Shown one piece after another: positions 1 through 10,300 of a DNA stretch of 64,000 nucleotides (the stretch's first letter is position 1; every line of letters starts with the position of its first letter). The stretch lies in contig NZ_CP136758.1 of NCBI RefSeq assembly GCF_032930845.1, forward strand, positions 1,999,001-2,063,000, written 5' to 3'. The notes beneath the pieces were generated by a model. The model was not told the origin of the DNA. It saw only the letters and a list, made by a program, of their open reading frames with translations, and made no database searches. A program made the position numbers and the translations under genes. Origin of the DNA: Parvularcula sp. LCG005 (lineage in GTDB: Bacteria; Pseudomonadota; Alphaproteobacteria; Caulobacterales; Parvularculaceae).

Positions 1-166
1 TGGATGCGCGCTTGGTCTTTACCGCAGCGCTCATAATACCAAGACCGCCCACGATCAGAACGCCGATTGCGATGAAGAGCGGCGGTGCCCCCAATGTAAA
101 GGCGAGCCAGACCAGCCCGACCATCAGCACCACAAACCCCAGGCCGTACATTTTTGCTCGTTCCAT
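1..166 (-). CDS. Small membrane protein, C-terminus cut by window edge
   Basis: An open frame reads leftward from an ATG at 164-166 to the window edge without a stop, giving about 55 residues (starts MERAKMYGLG). Residues ~7-50 form two hydrophobic stretches separated by a short Ala-Pro-Pro turn, followed by a basic tail (KTKRAS), so a small inner-membrane protein with two membrane spans is likely. A strong ribosome binding site (AAAGGAGAT) sits just upstream of the ATG, which supports translation. It lies downstream of clpX on the same strand but is separated from it by an intrinsic terminator, so it probably has its own promoter. I do not recognise a family and the function is unknown. Confidence 0.6.
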   Translation of the reverse strand, partial: MERAKMYGLGFVVLMVGLVWLAFTLGAPPLFIAIGVLIVGGLGIMSAAVKTKRAS

Positions 167-240
167 GACGTATCTCCTTTGGTGAAGAAACGCGGAGTGG
201 AGACGCCGGGTTCCCTCCACCGACAAGGTGTGTGAACGAC

Positions 241-272
241 AAAAAAAGCCCCGATCAACGATCGGGGCTTCA
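241..272 (-). terminator. Rho-independent terminator of clpX
   Basis: Read on the minus strand, an 11-bp perfect stem (AAGCCCCGATC / GATCGGGGCTT) with a 3-base loop is followed directly by a run of T. It starts about 22 bases after the clpX stop codon and should end the clpP-clpX transcript. Confidence 0.9.
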
Positions 273-294
273 TGTCTGATTTGAAAGGGCTCAA

Positions 295-1611
295 TCAGGC
301 CGTTGATTTCTCGGCCGTTTTCTTTCCGCCTTCGGAGTACACATACATTGGTGTGCCGCGTCCATTAACGACGTCGTCATTGACCACGACCTCTTCAACA
401 CCCTTGAGGGTTGGCAGGTCGAACATGGTATCCAGCAGGATGCCTTCCATGATGGAACGAAGACCACGGGCACCGGTCTTGCGCTTGATGGCGCGCTTGG
501 CGACCGCGTTCAGCGCATCTTCGGTGAAGGTCAGCTTGGTATCTTCCATCTCAAAGAGTCGCTGATACTGTTTGACCAACGCGTTCTTCGGCGATGTCAG
601 GATCTGAACCAGGGCATCCTCGTCCAGATCTTCCAGCGTCGCGATAACCGGCAAACGACCGATAAATTCAGGGATCAGACCGAATTTCAGCAGATCTTCC
701 GGCTCGACCTCGCGAAGGATGTCGCCAACGCGGCGGTCATCAAGCTCTTTCACCTCGGCATTGAAACCGATCGAAGCGCCCTCACCGCGATTGGCAATGA
801 CCTTGTCGAGACCCGCAAAGGCGCCGCCGACAATGAACAGAATGTTCGTCGTGTCGACCTGCAGGAATTCCTGCTGCGGATGTTTCCGGCCACCTTGTGG
901 CGGCACGGATGCAACGGTGCCTTCCATGATTTTCAGCAGTGCCTGCTGAACACCCTCGCCCGACACATCGCGCGTAATGGACGGGTTGTCCGACTTACGG
1001 CTGATCTTGTCGATTTCGTCGATATAGACGATGCCGCGCTGGGCGCGTTCAACGTTGTAATCGGCCGACTGCAACAGCTTCAGGACAATGTTTTCAACGT
1101 CCTCGCCCACATAACCGGCTTCGGTCAGGGTCGTGGCGTCGGCCATCGTAAAGGGCACATCGAGAATGCGCGCGAGCGTCTGGGCGAGCAACGTCTTGCC
1201 GGAACCCGTTGGGCCCACCAGCAGAATGTTGGACTTCGCCAATTCGACGTCAGAATTCTTCTGGGCGTGATTCAGGCGCTTGAAGTGGTTGTGCACGGCG
1301 ACGGCAAGCACGCGCTTGGCGTAGGACTGGCCGATGACATAATCATCCAGCACTTGGTGAATGTGCTGCGGCGACGGCACACCGTCCCCTGACTTCACAA
1401 GGCTCGATTTGGACTCTTCACGGATGATATCCATGCAGAGTTCGACACACTCATCACAAATGAAAACTGTCGGTCCGGCGATCAGCTTGCGCACTTCGTG
1501 CTGCGACTTGCCGCAGAACGAACAGTACAGCGTGTTCTTTCCATCGCCACCGGAACCACCGGTACTGCCGGTTGGTCCGCCTGATCCACCTTGATTGCCA
1601 ACTTTACTCAT
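295..1611 (-). CDS. clpX: ATP-dependent Clp protease ATP-binding subunit ClpX
   Basis: ClpX is the AAA+ unfoldase that recognises tagged or damaged proteins in the cytoplasm and threads them into ClpP. The 438-residue product has the family's normal architecture. An N-terminal C4 zinc finger (Cys30, 33, 52, 55) handles substrates and adaptors. It is followed by Walker A (GPTGSGKT, ~133-140), the GYVG pore loop (~166-169), Walker B (IVYIDE, ~194-199) and the C-terminal small AAA domain. It sits 190 bp downstream of clpP on the same strand, the usual arrangement, and ends in a clear intrinsic terminator. In alphaproteobacteria ClpXP degrades cell-cycle regulators such as CtrA (known for the family, not shown here). 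One small oddity is a Gly/Ser-rich linker of about 20 residues ahead of the zinc finger, longer than I expect for the family. Identification is certain. Confidence 0.98.
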   Translation of the reverse strand: MSKVGNQGGSGGPTGSTGGSGGDGKNTLYCSFCGKSQHEVRKLIAGPTVFICDECVELCMDIIREESKSSLVKSGDGVPSPQHIHQVLDDYVIGQSYAKRVLAVAVHNHFKRLNHAQKNSDVELAKSNILLVGPTGSGKTLLAQTLARILDVPFTMADATTLTEAGYVGEDVENIVLKLLQSADYNVERAQRGIVYIDEIDKISRKSDNPSITRDVSGEGVQQALLKIMEGTVASVPPQGGRKHPQQEFLQVDTTNILFIVGGAFAGLDKVIANRGEGASIGFNAEVKELDDRRVGDILREVEPEDLLKFGLIPEFIGRLPVIATLEDLDEDALVQILTSPKNALVKQYQRLFEMEDTKLTFTEDALNAVAKRAIKRKTGARGLRSIMEGILLDTMFDLPTLKGVEEVVVNDDVVNGRGTPMYVYSEGGKKTAEKSTA

Positions 1612-1801
1612 GGGGAGCTCCCTGGCCCTGGAACGCCGAGCCCGCCACGGCGACCGTCACAAAACTATTCATATCAACCTGACTGTGCATGATCCGGGCC
1701 GGTCACGCAATCTAACGCCGTGTAACCCTACCCGCCTTTTCGTTTATATAGGGTTTTTTACGGACGGCGCAGGGTGAATGCCCTGTCGCCGTCTACAACC
1801 C

Positions 1802-2431
1802 TTATTCGGCCGCGGGAGCCGACGTGCGTTTTTCGATGACCTCGTCGATCAGCCCGAACTCTTTGGACTGCTCCGGCGTCATGAACGTATCCCGATCAAG
1901 GGTCCGCTCAATGGTTTCGTAGTCCTGGCCCGTATGCTCAACATAAATTTCGTTGAGGCGCTTTTTCGTCGCGATAATGTCCATCGCGTGACGCTCAATG
2001 TCCGAGGCCTGCCCTTGGAAGCCAGCCGAAGGCTGGTGAACCATGATGCGGGAGTTTGGCAGGCTGAAACGCATGCCCTTGTCGCCGGCCGTCAGCAGCA
2101 GCGAGCCCATGGAGGCGGCAAGGCCGATACACATGGTCGAGATCTGGGGGCGGATATACCGCATGGTGTCGTACATCGCGAGACCGGCGGTGACGGATCC
2201 GCCCGGGCTGTTGATGTAGATGGCGATATCCTTCTTCGGATTGTCGGCCTCAAGAAACAGAAGCTGAGCCACGACCAACGTCGAAATCTGATCATGCACC
2301 GGACCGGACAGGAAAATGATCCGTTCCTTGAGAAGGCGGGAATAGATGTCGAAAGAGCGCTCCCCGCGGCTCGTCTGCTCGATCACCATCGGTACGAGCG
2401 TATTCATGTAAATGTCGTGGGGGTCTCTCAT
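1802..2431 (-). CDS. clpP: ATP-dependent Clp protease proteolytic subunit ClpP
   Basis: ClpP is the serine peptidase whose two heptameric rings form the degradation chamber of ClpXP/ClpAP in the cytoplasm. The 209-residue product is full length. The catalytic triad is visible: Ser107 in GLAASMGS, His132 in [10 protein letters not shown], and Asp181 in DRDTFMT. The NSPGGSV oxyanion loop lies at ~74-80. It begins at an ATG ([10 protein letters not shown]), and the short N-terminus is typical of alphaproteobacterial ClpP with little propeptide. It precedes clpX on the same strand with a 190-bp gap, large enough for a separate clpX promoter. The popZ-like gene lies 127 bp upstream, also on the minus strand. 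Nothing is unusual in the sequence. Confidence 0.98.
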   Translation of the reverse strand: MRDPHDIYMNTLVPMVIEQTSRGERSFDIYSRLLKERIIFLSGPVHDQISTLVVAQLLFLEADNPKKDIAIYINSPGGSVTAGLAMYDTMRYIRPQISTMCIGLAASMGSLLLTAGDKGMRFSLPNSRIMVHQPSAGFQGQASDIERHAMDIIATKKRLNEIYVEHTGQDYETIERTLDRDTFMTPEQSKEFGLIDEVIEKRTSAPAAE

Positions 2432-2558
2432 CGTCGTCTCCGGCTAAAAAAGCGCAGCCGAGAACCGGCGCGCCATACTCTGGGTCGCAAGCAGGTAAGG
2501 TGAGCCGAGGCTCACATCAATGACCCGTTAAAGCACGCGCCGCGTTAAGGACGAATGA

Positions 2559-3179
2559 CTAACCGCGACGCCGTGCAATGCGACGGACTTCTTCTTCGAC
2601 TTTTTCTTCCACAATCCGTGGCAGATTCGCGTCGAGCCATTGTTTGACCATGGGGGCCAGCATCGCTTCGACAATGTCTTCCATCGTGCGGCTGCTGCCC
2701 GACGAGATCCGCACATTCTGTTCGAACGATCCGAAAGTGTTGGCCACTTTTTCCTGAACATCATCGCTGATCAGCGAGCCCACATTGGCGCTCGACAGCG
2801 CAGCAGCGACGCGGGATTCGGTCAGTTCTTCGGCAACGGCTGACTTTGCCATGGCATTGTCCTTTGGCTGGGGGGCCGTCTCCGGCTCATATTCTGAGGT
2901 CTCGGCCGCCATCTCGGCGCCCTCTTCTTCGTCACTGAAATCGTCCAGCGAGTCTTCGACGGAAAACTCGTCTTCCGCGTCGCCGTCATGGGACGCTTCC
3001 AGTTCATCATCGGACGACAAGTCGTCTTCATCGTCGGTCATGTCATCGTCGAGCGTCAGGGTCTCAAGACGGGATGCCGTCTTGCGGGCCGCAGGCTGCG
3101 ATTCCTCGTCCTCGGATATGATCCGACGGATCGATGCCAGAATTTCGTCCATACTGGGTTCGGATTGCGCGCTCGCCAT
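2559..3179 (-). CDS. popZ: PopZ-like polar organising protein (DUF2497)
   Basis: PopZ homologues form a polar protein condensate that anchors the chromosome origin region and recruits cell-cycle kinases in alphaproteobacteria. The 206-residue product has the family's hallmark ends. The N-terminal helix contains SMDEILASIRRIISEDE, and the C-terminal helical domain runs from about residue 150, with EDIVEAMLAPMVKQWLDANL and a basic Arg-rich tail. Between them is a long low-complexity linker rich in Asp, Glu and Ser with Pro, matching the disordered acidic linker known from Caulobacter PopZ. I chose the ATG at 3179 (MASAQSEPS) because it directly precedes the conserved helix and has AAAGGGA upstream; a GTG further upstream at 3215 would add 12 unlikely residues. 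CtrA-like boxes lie upstream. The family call is strong, and true PopZ function is inferred. Confidence 0.85.
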   Translation of the reverse strand: MASAQSEPSMDEILASIRRIISEDEESQPAARKTASRLETLTLDDDMTDDEDDLSSDDELEASHDGDAEDEFSVEDSLDDFSDEEEGAEMAAETSEYEPETAPQPKDNAMAKSAVAEELTESRVAAALSSANVGSLISDDVQEKVANTFGSFEQNVRISSGSSRTMEDIVEAMLAPMVKQWLDANLPRIVEEKVEEEVRRIARRRG

Positions 3180-3296
3180 ACCGCTACGATCCCTTTTATA
3201 ATTGTGTTTCAGCACAGAACATCACCGCGTTTGGCGTGCAGGGCAAGAGAATTGCGCCTCCAGCGTGCGCCAGAACCGGGTAATACTTATCAACAA

Positions 3297-3334
3297 ATGG
3301 TTAACAAAGGCTTGCGCCGTTAATCATTCTTTAA
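3297..3334. promoter_or_regulatory. CtrA-like boxes upstream of popZ
   Basis: Two motifs match the published CtrA recognition sequences of alphaproteobacteria. One is a half-site, TTAACCAT, on the minus strand at 3304-3297. The other is a full TTAA-N7-TTAA site at 3320-3334 whose right half overlaps the stop codon of the methyltransferase gene. They lie about 120-155 bp upstream of the popZ-like start. Binding is an inference from motif match only. Confidence 0.45.
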
Positions 3335-3987
3335 AACTGGAAGGTCGCTGGCGCTTCAAAACCGGGAAGAATACCCGACGGATGCGCTTCGAACAGCGGG
3401 AGATGGCCGAACGAATCGCCCGAGCGCGTGATCAGCGTCGCAACGCCGACGCCTTTCTTCACAATTATTGTGACCAGCCGACCGCCATCCGGACGAAGCT
3501 GTTGAAGAAGCGGCTCGAGGCCTGTGGTCACGCCGCCGGCCACGACGATGACGTCGAACGGCCCCTGGCTCGGCACACCGGCAGGAAGGTCCCCCTGCAC
3601 CATGGCGACATTGTCGAGCGCGAGATCGGCGAGCACCTGCTCTGCCTTTTCGATCGCCTCTGCATTCGCCTCCACGCCGACGACGACAGAGGCAAGATGG
3701 GCCATGATCGCGGCGGAATATCCGTATCCGCAGCCCACATCCAGGACGAGGTCCGTCGGCTTGATCTTCGCCGCGTGAATGAGCTTGGAGAAATCCCGCG
3801 CCTTCAGCAGCCAGCGTCCGTCAAAAAGCGGCACGTCCATTTCGACATAGGCCAGCGCCCGCTTGTTTGCCGGCACGAAAATCTCACGCGGCACGGTCTC
3901 CATCGCCACCTGAAGGTGGATATCCGGCACGTCGTTCGGGCGTACCTGGCTGTCGACCATGCTTTTGCGGGCTTTGACCGTGTCCAT
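3331..3987 (-). CDS. Protein-L-isoaspartate O-methyltransferase family protein
   Basis: This is a class I SAM-dependent methyltransferase of the PCMT family, which methylates L-isoaspartyl residues in damaged proteins so they can be repaired. In the 218-residue product the family's N-terminal region (MVDSQVRPNDV, 10-20) is followed by the SAM-binding motif I VLDVGCGYGYSAA at ~81-93, then an acidic post-I motif (GVEANAE) and a PFDVIVVAGG motif. The active-site region differs from classical Pcm, where a TSGSGYH-type motif would be expected, so this is the divergent alphaproteobacterial branch and its true substrate is uncertain. Members of this branch are often found beside tolC-type genes, and here a NodT-type efflux operon begins about 530 bp away on the other strand. 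The gene precedes popZ on the minus strand with about 150 bp between them. Confidence 0.85.
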   Translation of the reverse strand: MDTVKARKSMVDSQVRPNDVPDIHLQVAMETVPREIFVPANKRALAYVEMDVPLFDGRWLLKARDFSKLIHAAKIKPTDLVLDVGCGYGYSAAIMAHLASVVVGVEANAEAIEKAEQVLADLALDNVAMVQGDLPAGVPSQGPFDVIVVAGGVTTGLEPLLQQLRPDGGRLVTIIVKKGVGVATLITRSGDSFGHLPLFEAHPSGILPGFEAPATFQF

Positions 3988-4148
3988 TGATCTCGTCTTT
4001 TTCGTTCAGTTGGCGTCCATTTGCGGGGCGGGATACGCGGGCTCGACTAATTTTGGAAGAGCAAAGGCTGAACCGTGCGCTTTTCCCTTTGACCCCGCCC
4101 CCACATCGTCGTATCCGTCCCGACCTCACCACCCTTTTGTTCAGGGAT

Positions 4149-4222
4149 GGCCACGTGGCGGAGTGGTGACGCAGCGGATTGCAAATCCGTGTACCCCGGT
4201 TCGATTCCGGGCGTGGCCTCCA
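4149..4222 (+). tRNA. tRNA-Cys (anticodon GCA)
   Basis: A full cloverleaf is visible. The acceptor stem GGCCACG pairs with CGTGGCC. The anticodon stem GCGGA/TCCGT encloses the loop TTGCAAA with anticodon GCA at 4181-4183. The T arm is CCGG-TTCGATT-CCGG, and CCA is encoded at 4220-4222. There is no integrase gene or flanking direct repeat to suggest an attachment site. Confidence 0.96.
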
Positions 4223-4517
4223 CCTTCTTTCCCTTGCCGAACAGCATCTTGCGACGTTGTGCTGAGACAATTTCAGTTTTGGCTAACCACATCTTACCGA
4301 TTTGTGTGGTGAAAGACTGCAATCTCGGCGCGGCCTGTCAGGCCAGCACTGAAAAATTGTGGCATATTTCTCATTATGAGAGGTTGAATTTAGCTGTTAT
4401 TCGATAAATATGCGATAGACTACATATCGATTGACGGCAAAAATCGGGTGGGCGAGCGCTGCTGAACTTCAAGACGGAGGGGTCTTGGTGACGCATCGCA
4501 CTCGGAAGGGACAATGA
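4223..4517. other. Intergenic region ahead of the efflux operon
   Basis: About 295 bp between tRNA-Cys and the efflux operon hold no gene. The part from ~4350 to 4435 is distinctly AT-rich and probably carries the operon promoter, but I could not fix a confident -35/-10 pair. No TetR- or MarR-type regulator gene is adjacent. Confidence 0.4.
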
Positions 4518-6041
4518 ATGAACACGAATTCTGGTTTGATGGCAGTCAGCGCGCTGGCCCTAGCGGCGCTGACCGGCTGCGTGACGCAAACGCCCGAGAA
4601 AGCCATGCAGACCGTCGAAATGCCGACGAGCTGGACGGCGCTGTCCAATGAGGCGGCCGCCGGCGTGCAACCGGTCACCGCGAACTGGATTGGCGACCTT
4701 AACGATCCAGCGACAGCGATGCTGATTGATGAGGCCATTGCCAGAAACAACAATCTGGCCGCGGCCGCAGCGCGCACTCGTGCCGCCCGCGAACGCGTGG
4801 GTGTGACCCGCGCTGGCCTGCTGCCCTCCTTGCGCGGTGAGGTTCAGGGCGCCAGCCGGAACAACCCGGCCACCCTCGTCCAGGACGTGGACGGCACCCC
4901 GATTCTTGCGCCAGCCTCGTCATTCGACAATTATTCCATCGGCTTCGGGTTGAACTGGGAGCTCGACCTATGGGGTCGTCTGACCGACCAGACCCGCGCC
5001 GCCTATGCCGGTGCGCGGGCCTCAGCCTATGACCTTGCGGCCAATCAGCTGTCGGTCGCGGGCGGCACGGCGCAGGCCTATTATGCGCTGACCGAAGCCA
5101 GCCTGCAGCGCCGATTGTCCGAACGCGACGTGGAGACGGGCGAAGCCAACCTTCGGATCATCGAGCGGCGCTATGAGCGCGGCATTTCATCAAGCCTTGA
5201 TGTCCGCCTGGCCCGCTCCTCCCTCTCTCAATCGCAGGCTACGCTCATCGCCCGGCAGCAGACTGAGCTTGAGACCGCCCGCCGTCTTGAGGTCCTGCTT
5301 GGACGATATCCGCGCGCAGAGATTGCCGCGGCCGAGACTCTGCCGACGCTGGACGACATCGTGTCGGCACTCAATCTGGGTGATCCTGAATCCCTGCTAG
5401 TACGTCGGCCGGATATCATGGCCGCTGAACGGCGTCTCAAGGCCGCAGGCCTGCAGTCGGTGGCCGCGCGCAAGGCGCTTCTGCCATCCCTCAGCGTGTC
5501 GGGATCGCTCAATCAGAGCACGGACAGCTCTTCAAACCTCGCCTTCGACATTGATGATGCCGTTCAGCAGATTTTCGCCAGCCTGACCCAGCCGATTTTT
5601 CAGGGCGGCCGCTTGCGGGCGCAGTCCCGCGCGGCACAGGCGGAAGCTGAGGCCGCCATGTACGACTACGCCCAGACCGCCCTCGCCGCTTTCCAGGAAG
5701 TGGAGAACGCGGTGTCGGCTGAACGTCTACTGTCCGCTCGGGCCGAGGCCCAACGTCTGGCTTTTGAAGAAGCGCAGGCGGTGGAAGATTTGACCAATCG
5801 TCAGTACGTCAACGGTACGGCGAACATCTTTGACCTGATCAATGCCCAGCAGCGCCGGATTTCTTCCGAGTCCGCCTATATCGCGTCGCTGCGGGCCCGC
5901 CTGTCAAACCGCATCAACCTTTATCTGGCCCTTGGCGCACCGTTCGAAACGAGCGCTCTCAACAGTGCCGAAGCCGTCTCACCATTCAGCCTCACGTCAT
6001 CCGCGCCCATCGCCGATGACAAGAAAGGAGCCCGGTTATGA
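4518..6041 (+). CDS. RND efflux outer-membrane lipoprotein, NodT/TolC family
   Basis: This is the outer-membrane channel of a tripartite RND efflux pump. The 507-residue protein begins with a lipoprotein signal ending in the lipobox LTGC, so Cys21 should be lipidated. Two OEP repeats follow (roughly residues 70-260 and 280-470). These are the long alpha-helical hairpins that form the periplasmic tunnel, and the RPDIMAAERRLKAAG segment at the start of the second repeat is typical of NodT proteins. The ATG at 4518 directly precedes the signal. The stop codon overlaps the start of the adaptor gene by 4 bp (ATGA at 6038-6041), implying translational coupling in a three-gene operon. The substrate cannot be told from the sequence; drugs, bile-like amphiphiles or plant phenolics are all possible. 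Confidence 0.93.
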   Translation: MNTNSGLMAVSALALAALTGCVTQTPEKAMQTVEMPTSWTALSNEAAAGVQPVTANWIGDLNDPATAMLIDEAIARNNNLAAAAARTRAARERVGVTRAGLLPSLRGEVQGASRNNPATLVQDVDGTPILAPASSFDNYSIGFGLNWELDLWGRLTDQTRAAYAGARASAYDLAANQLSVAGGTAQAYYALTEASLQRRLSERDVETGEANLRIIERRYERGISSSLDVRLARSSLSQSQATLIARQQTELETARRLEVLLGRYPRAEIAAAETLPTLDDIVSALNLGDPESLLVRRPDIMAAERRLKAAGLQSVAARKALLPSLSVSGSLNQSTDSSSNLAFDIDDAVQQIFASLTQPIFQGGRLRAQSRAAQAEAEAAMYDYAQTALAAFQEVENAVSAERLLSARAEAQRLAFEEAQAVEDLTNRQYVNGTANIFDLINAQQRRISSESAYIASLRARLSNRINLYLALGAPFETSALNSAEAVSPFSLTSSAPIADDKKGARL

Positions 6042-7336
6042 TCCGGAAACTTCTCGTCGTCCTCGGCAATATCGGGGTTATCATGGCCGTCATCGCTGTC
6101 ATTGTCGCCCTCGGCATGCTGAAACCACCAGCCGAACAGGGCAAACCGCAATCCTTTGATCCGGTCGTCTTCGTCGAAGGCGTGGAATACGCTCCCGTGA
6201 CCCTGCGCGTCTTTGCTCAGGGCGAAGTCCGACCGCGGCAGGAAATCGCCCTGACCACACAGGTCGGCGGCAAGATAACAATGGTATCGGATTCCTTTGC
6301 CGGCGGCGGTGTGATCAGGAAGGGCGAAGTGCTTGTCGCCGTTGAAGATGCTGATTATCGCCTCTCCCTGACCCGCGCCCGAGCCCAAGTGGCCACAGCC
6401 CAGCAGGCCCTTGCCATCGAGCGGGCTGAATCCGAACTGGCCAAGCGTGATTACGAAGAACTGTCGAGCGGTGATGATCTCTCTGGCCAGCCCTCCGACC
6501 TGACGCTGCGCGGTCCGCAGCTGGCACGGGCGGAAGCTGAATATCAGGCGGCTCTTGCCAATCTGCAGGACGCCGAACTGGCGCTCGAGCGGACCCGGAT
6601 ACGTGCACCGTTTGATGGCCGTGTGCGGTCGATCTCAGCCAATATCGGCCAATTCGTTTCCCCGGGTACACGGATTGGGGAGATTTTCTCCACCGACATG
6701 GCGGAAATCCGTCTGCCTCTTACGGACGCTGACCTTGCGAAGCTCGGCCTGCCATTGGCGTTCAGTGGTGATGATGGTCCGTTGGTCAAACTCTCCACCA
6801 ATGTAGCGGGCAAGGATCGGACGTGGACGGGCCGGATTGCGCGTGTCGACGCCGCGATTGACCCATCGACCCGGCAGATTGCCGCGATCGTTCAGGTCGA
6901 CGACCCTTATGGCAAGGGCGCTGACGACGGCTTCCCGCTCGCCATCGGGCTGTATGTAGATGCACTGATCGAAGGCCCCTCTCTCGACAGCGCGACGACC
7001 GTGCCGCGCATCGCCCTGTTGCGTGATGGCGCCGTCTACACGATCGATGGCCAGAACCGCATCAAACTGACCCCGGTGACGGTCGCAGCTTATTCTGGCG
7101 ACGGCGTCGTTATCACTGATGGGCTGGTGAAAGGCGACAAGGTTGTCGTGTCCCGTATCTCCGTGCCCGTTGGCACAAAGGTTCGCGCACTGACGGCCGG
7201 CGAGGATCTGACGGATGTTTCAGCGCCGCAGGCCGACGACACCGAAACTGATGAAGCCAATGATGCTGAGGCGACGGAAACGTCCGCTTCCGGCAGCGCC
7301 GGGGCCCAATCCGCTGGTAACGCAGGAGCTCAATAA
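6038..7336 (+). CDS. RND efflux periplasmic adaptor subunit (membrane fusion protein)
   Basis: This HlyD/AcrA-type adaptor bridges the inner-membrane pump and the outer-membrane channel. The 432-residue product has one N-terminal membrane anchor (~4-28) and no lipobox. A lipoyl/barrel-sandwich half follows (GEVRPRQEIALTTQVGGKI, ~66-84), then an alpha-helical hairpin rich in Ala/Gln/Glu (~115-180), the second lipoyl half with TRIRAPFDGRV (~186-196), and a beta-barrel domain. The C-terminal ~35 residues are a low-complexity Asp/Glu/Thr/Ala tail that is not part of the conserved fold. It overlaps the upstream lipoprotein gene by 4 bp and the pump gene by 1 bp, so the three are almost certainly made from one transcript in fixed ratio. 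Confidence 0.93.
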   Translation: MIRKLLVVLGNIGVIMAVIAVIVALGMLKPPAEQGKPQSFDPVVFVEGVEYAPVTLRVFAQGEVRPRQEIALTTQVGGKITMVSDSFAGGGVIRKGEVLVAVEDADYRLSLTRARAQVATAQQALAIERAESELAKRDYEELSSGDDLSGQPSDLTLRGPQLARAEAEYQAALANLQDAELALERTRIRAPFDGRVRSISANIGQFVSPGTRIGEIFSTDMAEIRLPLTDADLAKLGLPLAFSGDDGPLVKLSTNVAGKDRTWTGRIARVDAAIDPSTRQIAAIVQVDDPYGKGADDGFPLAIGLYVDALIEGPSLDSATTVPRIALLRDGAVYTIDGQNRIKLTPVTVAAYSGDGVVITDGLVKGDKVVVSRISVPVGTKVRALTAGEDLTDVSAPQADDTETDEANDAEATETSASGSAGAQSAGNAGAQ

Positions 7337-10300
7337 TGCACGGCTTTATTCGCTTCTGGGCGCGCAACGGCGTTGCCGCCAACCTGTTAATGATCCTGAT
7401 CCTCATCGTTGGTGCCGCAATGTTCCTGCGGATGGAGCGGGAAGTCTTTCCGAGCGCCAAATTCGATGTGGTGAATATCGGTGTGTCTTGGCCTGGGGCG
7501 AGCCCTCGGGATGTGGAAGAACAGATCATCCTGCGTATTGAAGAGGTCATCGCCGATCTCGACAATATGAAGGAAATGTCTGCCCAGGCGCGAGAAGGCT
7601 ACGCCAGCCTGACGGTCACCATGGAAGATGGTGGCGATTTCGATTCATTCCTGAATGAGGTGAAGGCCCGCATAGACGGCGTCTCCAACCTTCCGCCCTC
7701 CTCCTATCCGCCGGTCGTAAGCCGCCAATTGGGCACCATGCCGATGAGCTGGGTGGCGATTATCGGTGATGAAAATGTGTCGGAAGTTGAGCTGAACCGA
7801 CTAGCCCGACAATATCGGGACGAGCTGGCGCAGATCCCCAATGGGTCTTCCCTGATCGAAATCCAAGGCTACCGCTCCGAGGAAGTGTCGATCGAGGTCA
7901 CGGAGGGAACGCTGCGTCGATATGGCCTGACATTTGACGACATTGCCGCCTCCATTCGCGGGGCGTCGATCAACCGGTCCTCCGGTGAAGTCCGGACATC
8001 AACGGGCAATATTCCTCTGGCTGTTCGGCAACTGGCGGACACCGAGGAGGAGTTTGAACGCATCGTCGTCCGGCGGAACCAGGACGGCAGCGTTCTTCGC
8101 CTTGGTGACATTGCCGAGATCGACAACGGCTTCAACGATGCCAACTTCATTTACCGCATCAATGGCCAGCGAGGCCGGACGCTGGAAATTCGGCAGCCAG
8201 AGAAAATCAACATCGTCACAGCATCTCAGGCGGTGATTGACTGGGTTGATCGCAAGAACGAGTCCGACTCTGTCCCTCAAGGCGTGACCCTGACCCACAT
8301 CTATTCGATGTCGGACATGTATTTTGGCCGCATGAATCTGGTGAAGTCCAACGCCTTCACAGGTCTGATCCTCGTCCTTGGCATTCTGATCCTGTTCCTG
8401 CGCCCCGTGGTCGCGTTCTGGGTCGCAGCGGGGATTGCCATCTCTTTCGTGGGGACGTTCATTTTCCTGCCGGCAGTGGGCGTTTCGCTCAACATGCTGT
8501 CACTCTTCGCCCTCCTGCTCGTCATCGGGATTGTGGTGGATGACGCGCTGATTGTTGGCGAGAGTATCCACCGCCAGACTGAACGCGGACGCGAGGGGAT
8601 CGACGCAGCGATCATCGGCACGCAGATCGTTGTGAAGCCTGTCATCTTCGCTGTTCTGACAACGATGATTGCCTTCTCACCGTTTCTGTTTATCGGCGGG
8701 GGAACGTCCGAGTTCACCAAGCATATTGCGTGGACGATCATTTTTGCTCTCACTTTCTCGCTTATCGAGAGCTTCATGATCCTGCCATCGCACCTGGCCC
8801 ACATGAAACGGCCATCGCCAACAGGCTTTGCGAAATTTCAGAGCCGCTTCGCCGATGCGCTGTTGTGGTTTGCGGATCATATCTATCGGCCCATCCTGCG
8901 CACGGCGCTGGCGGCCCGGTATTTTACCGTCACCATTTTTGTCATGCTCTTCATCCTGTCGGTCAATCTGCTGTCGCAAGGCTGGATAGAATTCAAGTTC
9001 ATGCCGGACGTGGAGCAACGGTTCATCCAGCTCGACATCGATATGCAGCGCGGCACACCATTCAACCGTACACTGCAGGTCTATGACCAGATCAATGAGG
9101 CGACGGAGCAGCTGAAGCAGGAATTGTCCGACAAAAACGAGGGACGCGAAATTGTCGAAAACCAGCAGGTCTGGGCGTGGTCCGGCGGACTCTACTCCTT
9201 CCTGAACATGTCGGAATCCAGCAAACGCTCGGAGACCCTATCGACGATCATGCAACGCTATCGTGAGTTGATCGGCCCCATACCGGATGCCGAAGAGATC
9301 AACATCACGTACAGCTTCGACAATAGCGGGTCGCGTTTCTATGTGTCTCTCGAATCCGCCAATCTCGATGAACTGACCGAGGCGGTTCAGGAGATCAAAG
9401 CCTATTTGGGTGAAGCCGGTGAGCTGTACGACGTGGGCGACAGTTTCGAGTCGAGCCAAGAAGAGCTCCGTTTCTCCCTCAAGCCAGGCGCGGAACGGTT
9501 CGGACTGAGCATTGGGGAGATTTCCCGTCAGGTCCGCCAAGCCTTTTACGGTGAGGAGGCCCAGCGCCTGCCGCGGGACGGTCAGGACGTCCGCGTCATG
9601 ATCCGCTATCCGCTGGAGGTCCGTGAATCGCTGGAAAGCCTTTCCAACATGCGCATTCGGACTCCTGATGGTCGTGAAATCGCACTCGAGGCTGTGGCAG
9701 AAGTCACCTATGCCCCAGCGGTTCGCCGAATCGACCGGACGGACCGCAAGCGGTCGGCCACGGTACGGGCGCGCATCCGTGATGGCGCTGATGTGGGTCC
9801 CCTGCGTGCCAAGTTTTATGGCGGCGCCGCCGGCCCAGGAGATGCGCAGAAGATCCTGTCAAAGTATCCCGACGTGACGTTCAAGAAACGCGGCGCGGAT
9901 CAGGAACAGGGCGAGTTCATGCGTGATGTGATGATCCTGTACGGTCTGGCGATCTTTGGCATGTACATGCTGCTCGCCATCGCGTTCTCGTCCTACTGGC
10001 AGCCGCTGATGATCATGTCGGCCATCCCCTTCGGCTTGATGGGGGCCATTTTCGGCCACCTCATGCTTGGTGAGAACTTCGCGATGTTCTCCATATTCGG
10101 GATCTGTGCGGCTGGCGGCGTCGTTGTGAACGACAACCTCGTGCTAGTGGATTACGTCAACCGACTGCGCAATGAAGGCGTTGGCGCCCTGTCCGCACTG
10201 ATCGAAGCCGGTGTCGTCCGCTTCCGGCCGATCCTGCTCACGTCGGTGACCACGTTTGTCGGCATGGTCCCGATTCTGATGGAATCGTCCCCGGATGCTC

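Noticed and set aside
3202-3990. 262-codon plus-strand frame opposite the methyltransferase gene
   Set aside because: It mirrors the codon pattern of the minus-strand methyltransferase and reads through the popZ promoter region. No domain is recognised.
4149-4222. tRNA-Cys, tRNA-Asn and tRNA-Leu as integration sites
   Set aside because: No integrase, no partial tRNA repeat and no abrupt change in gene content beside any of the three.
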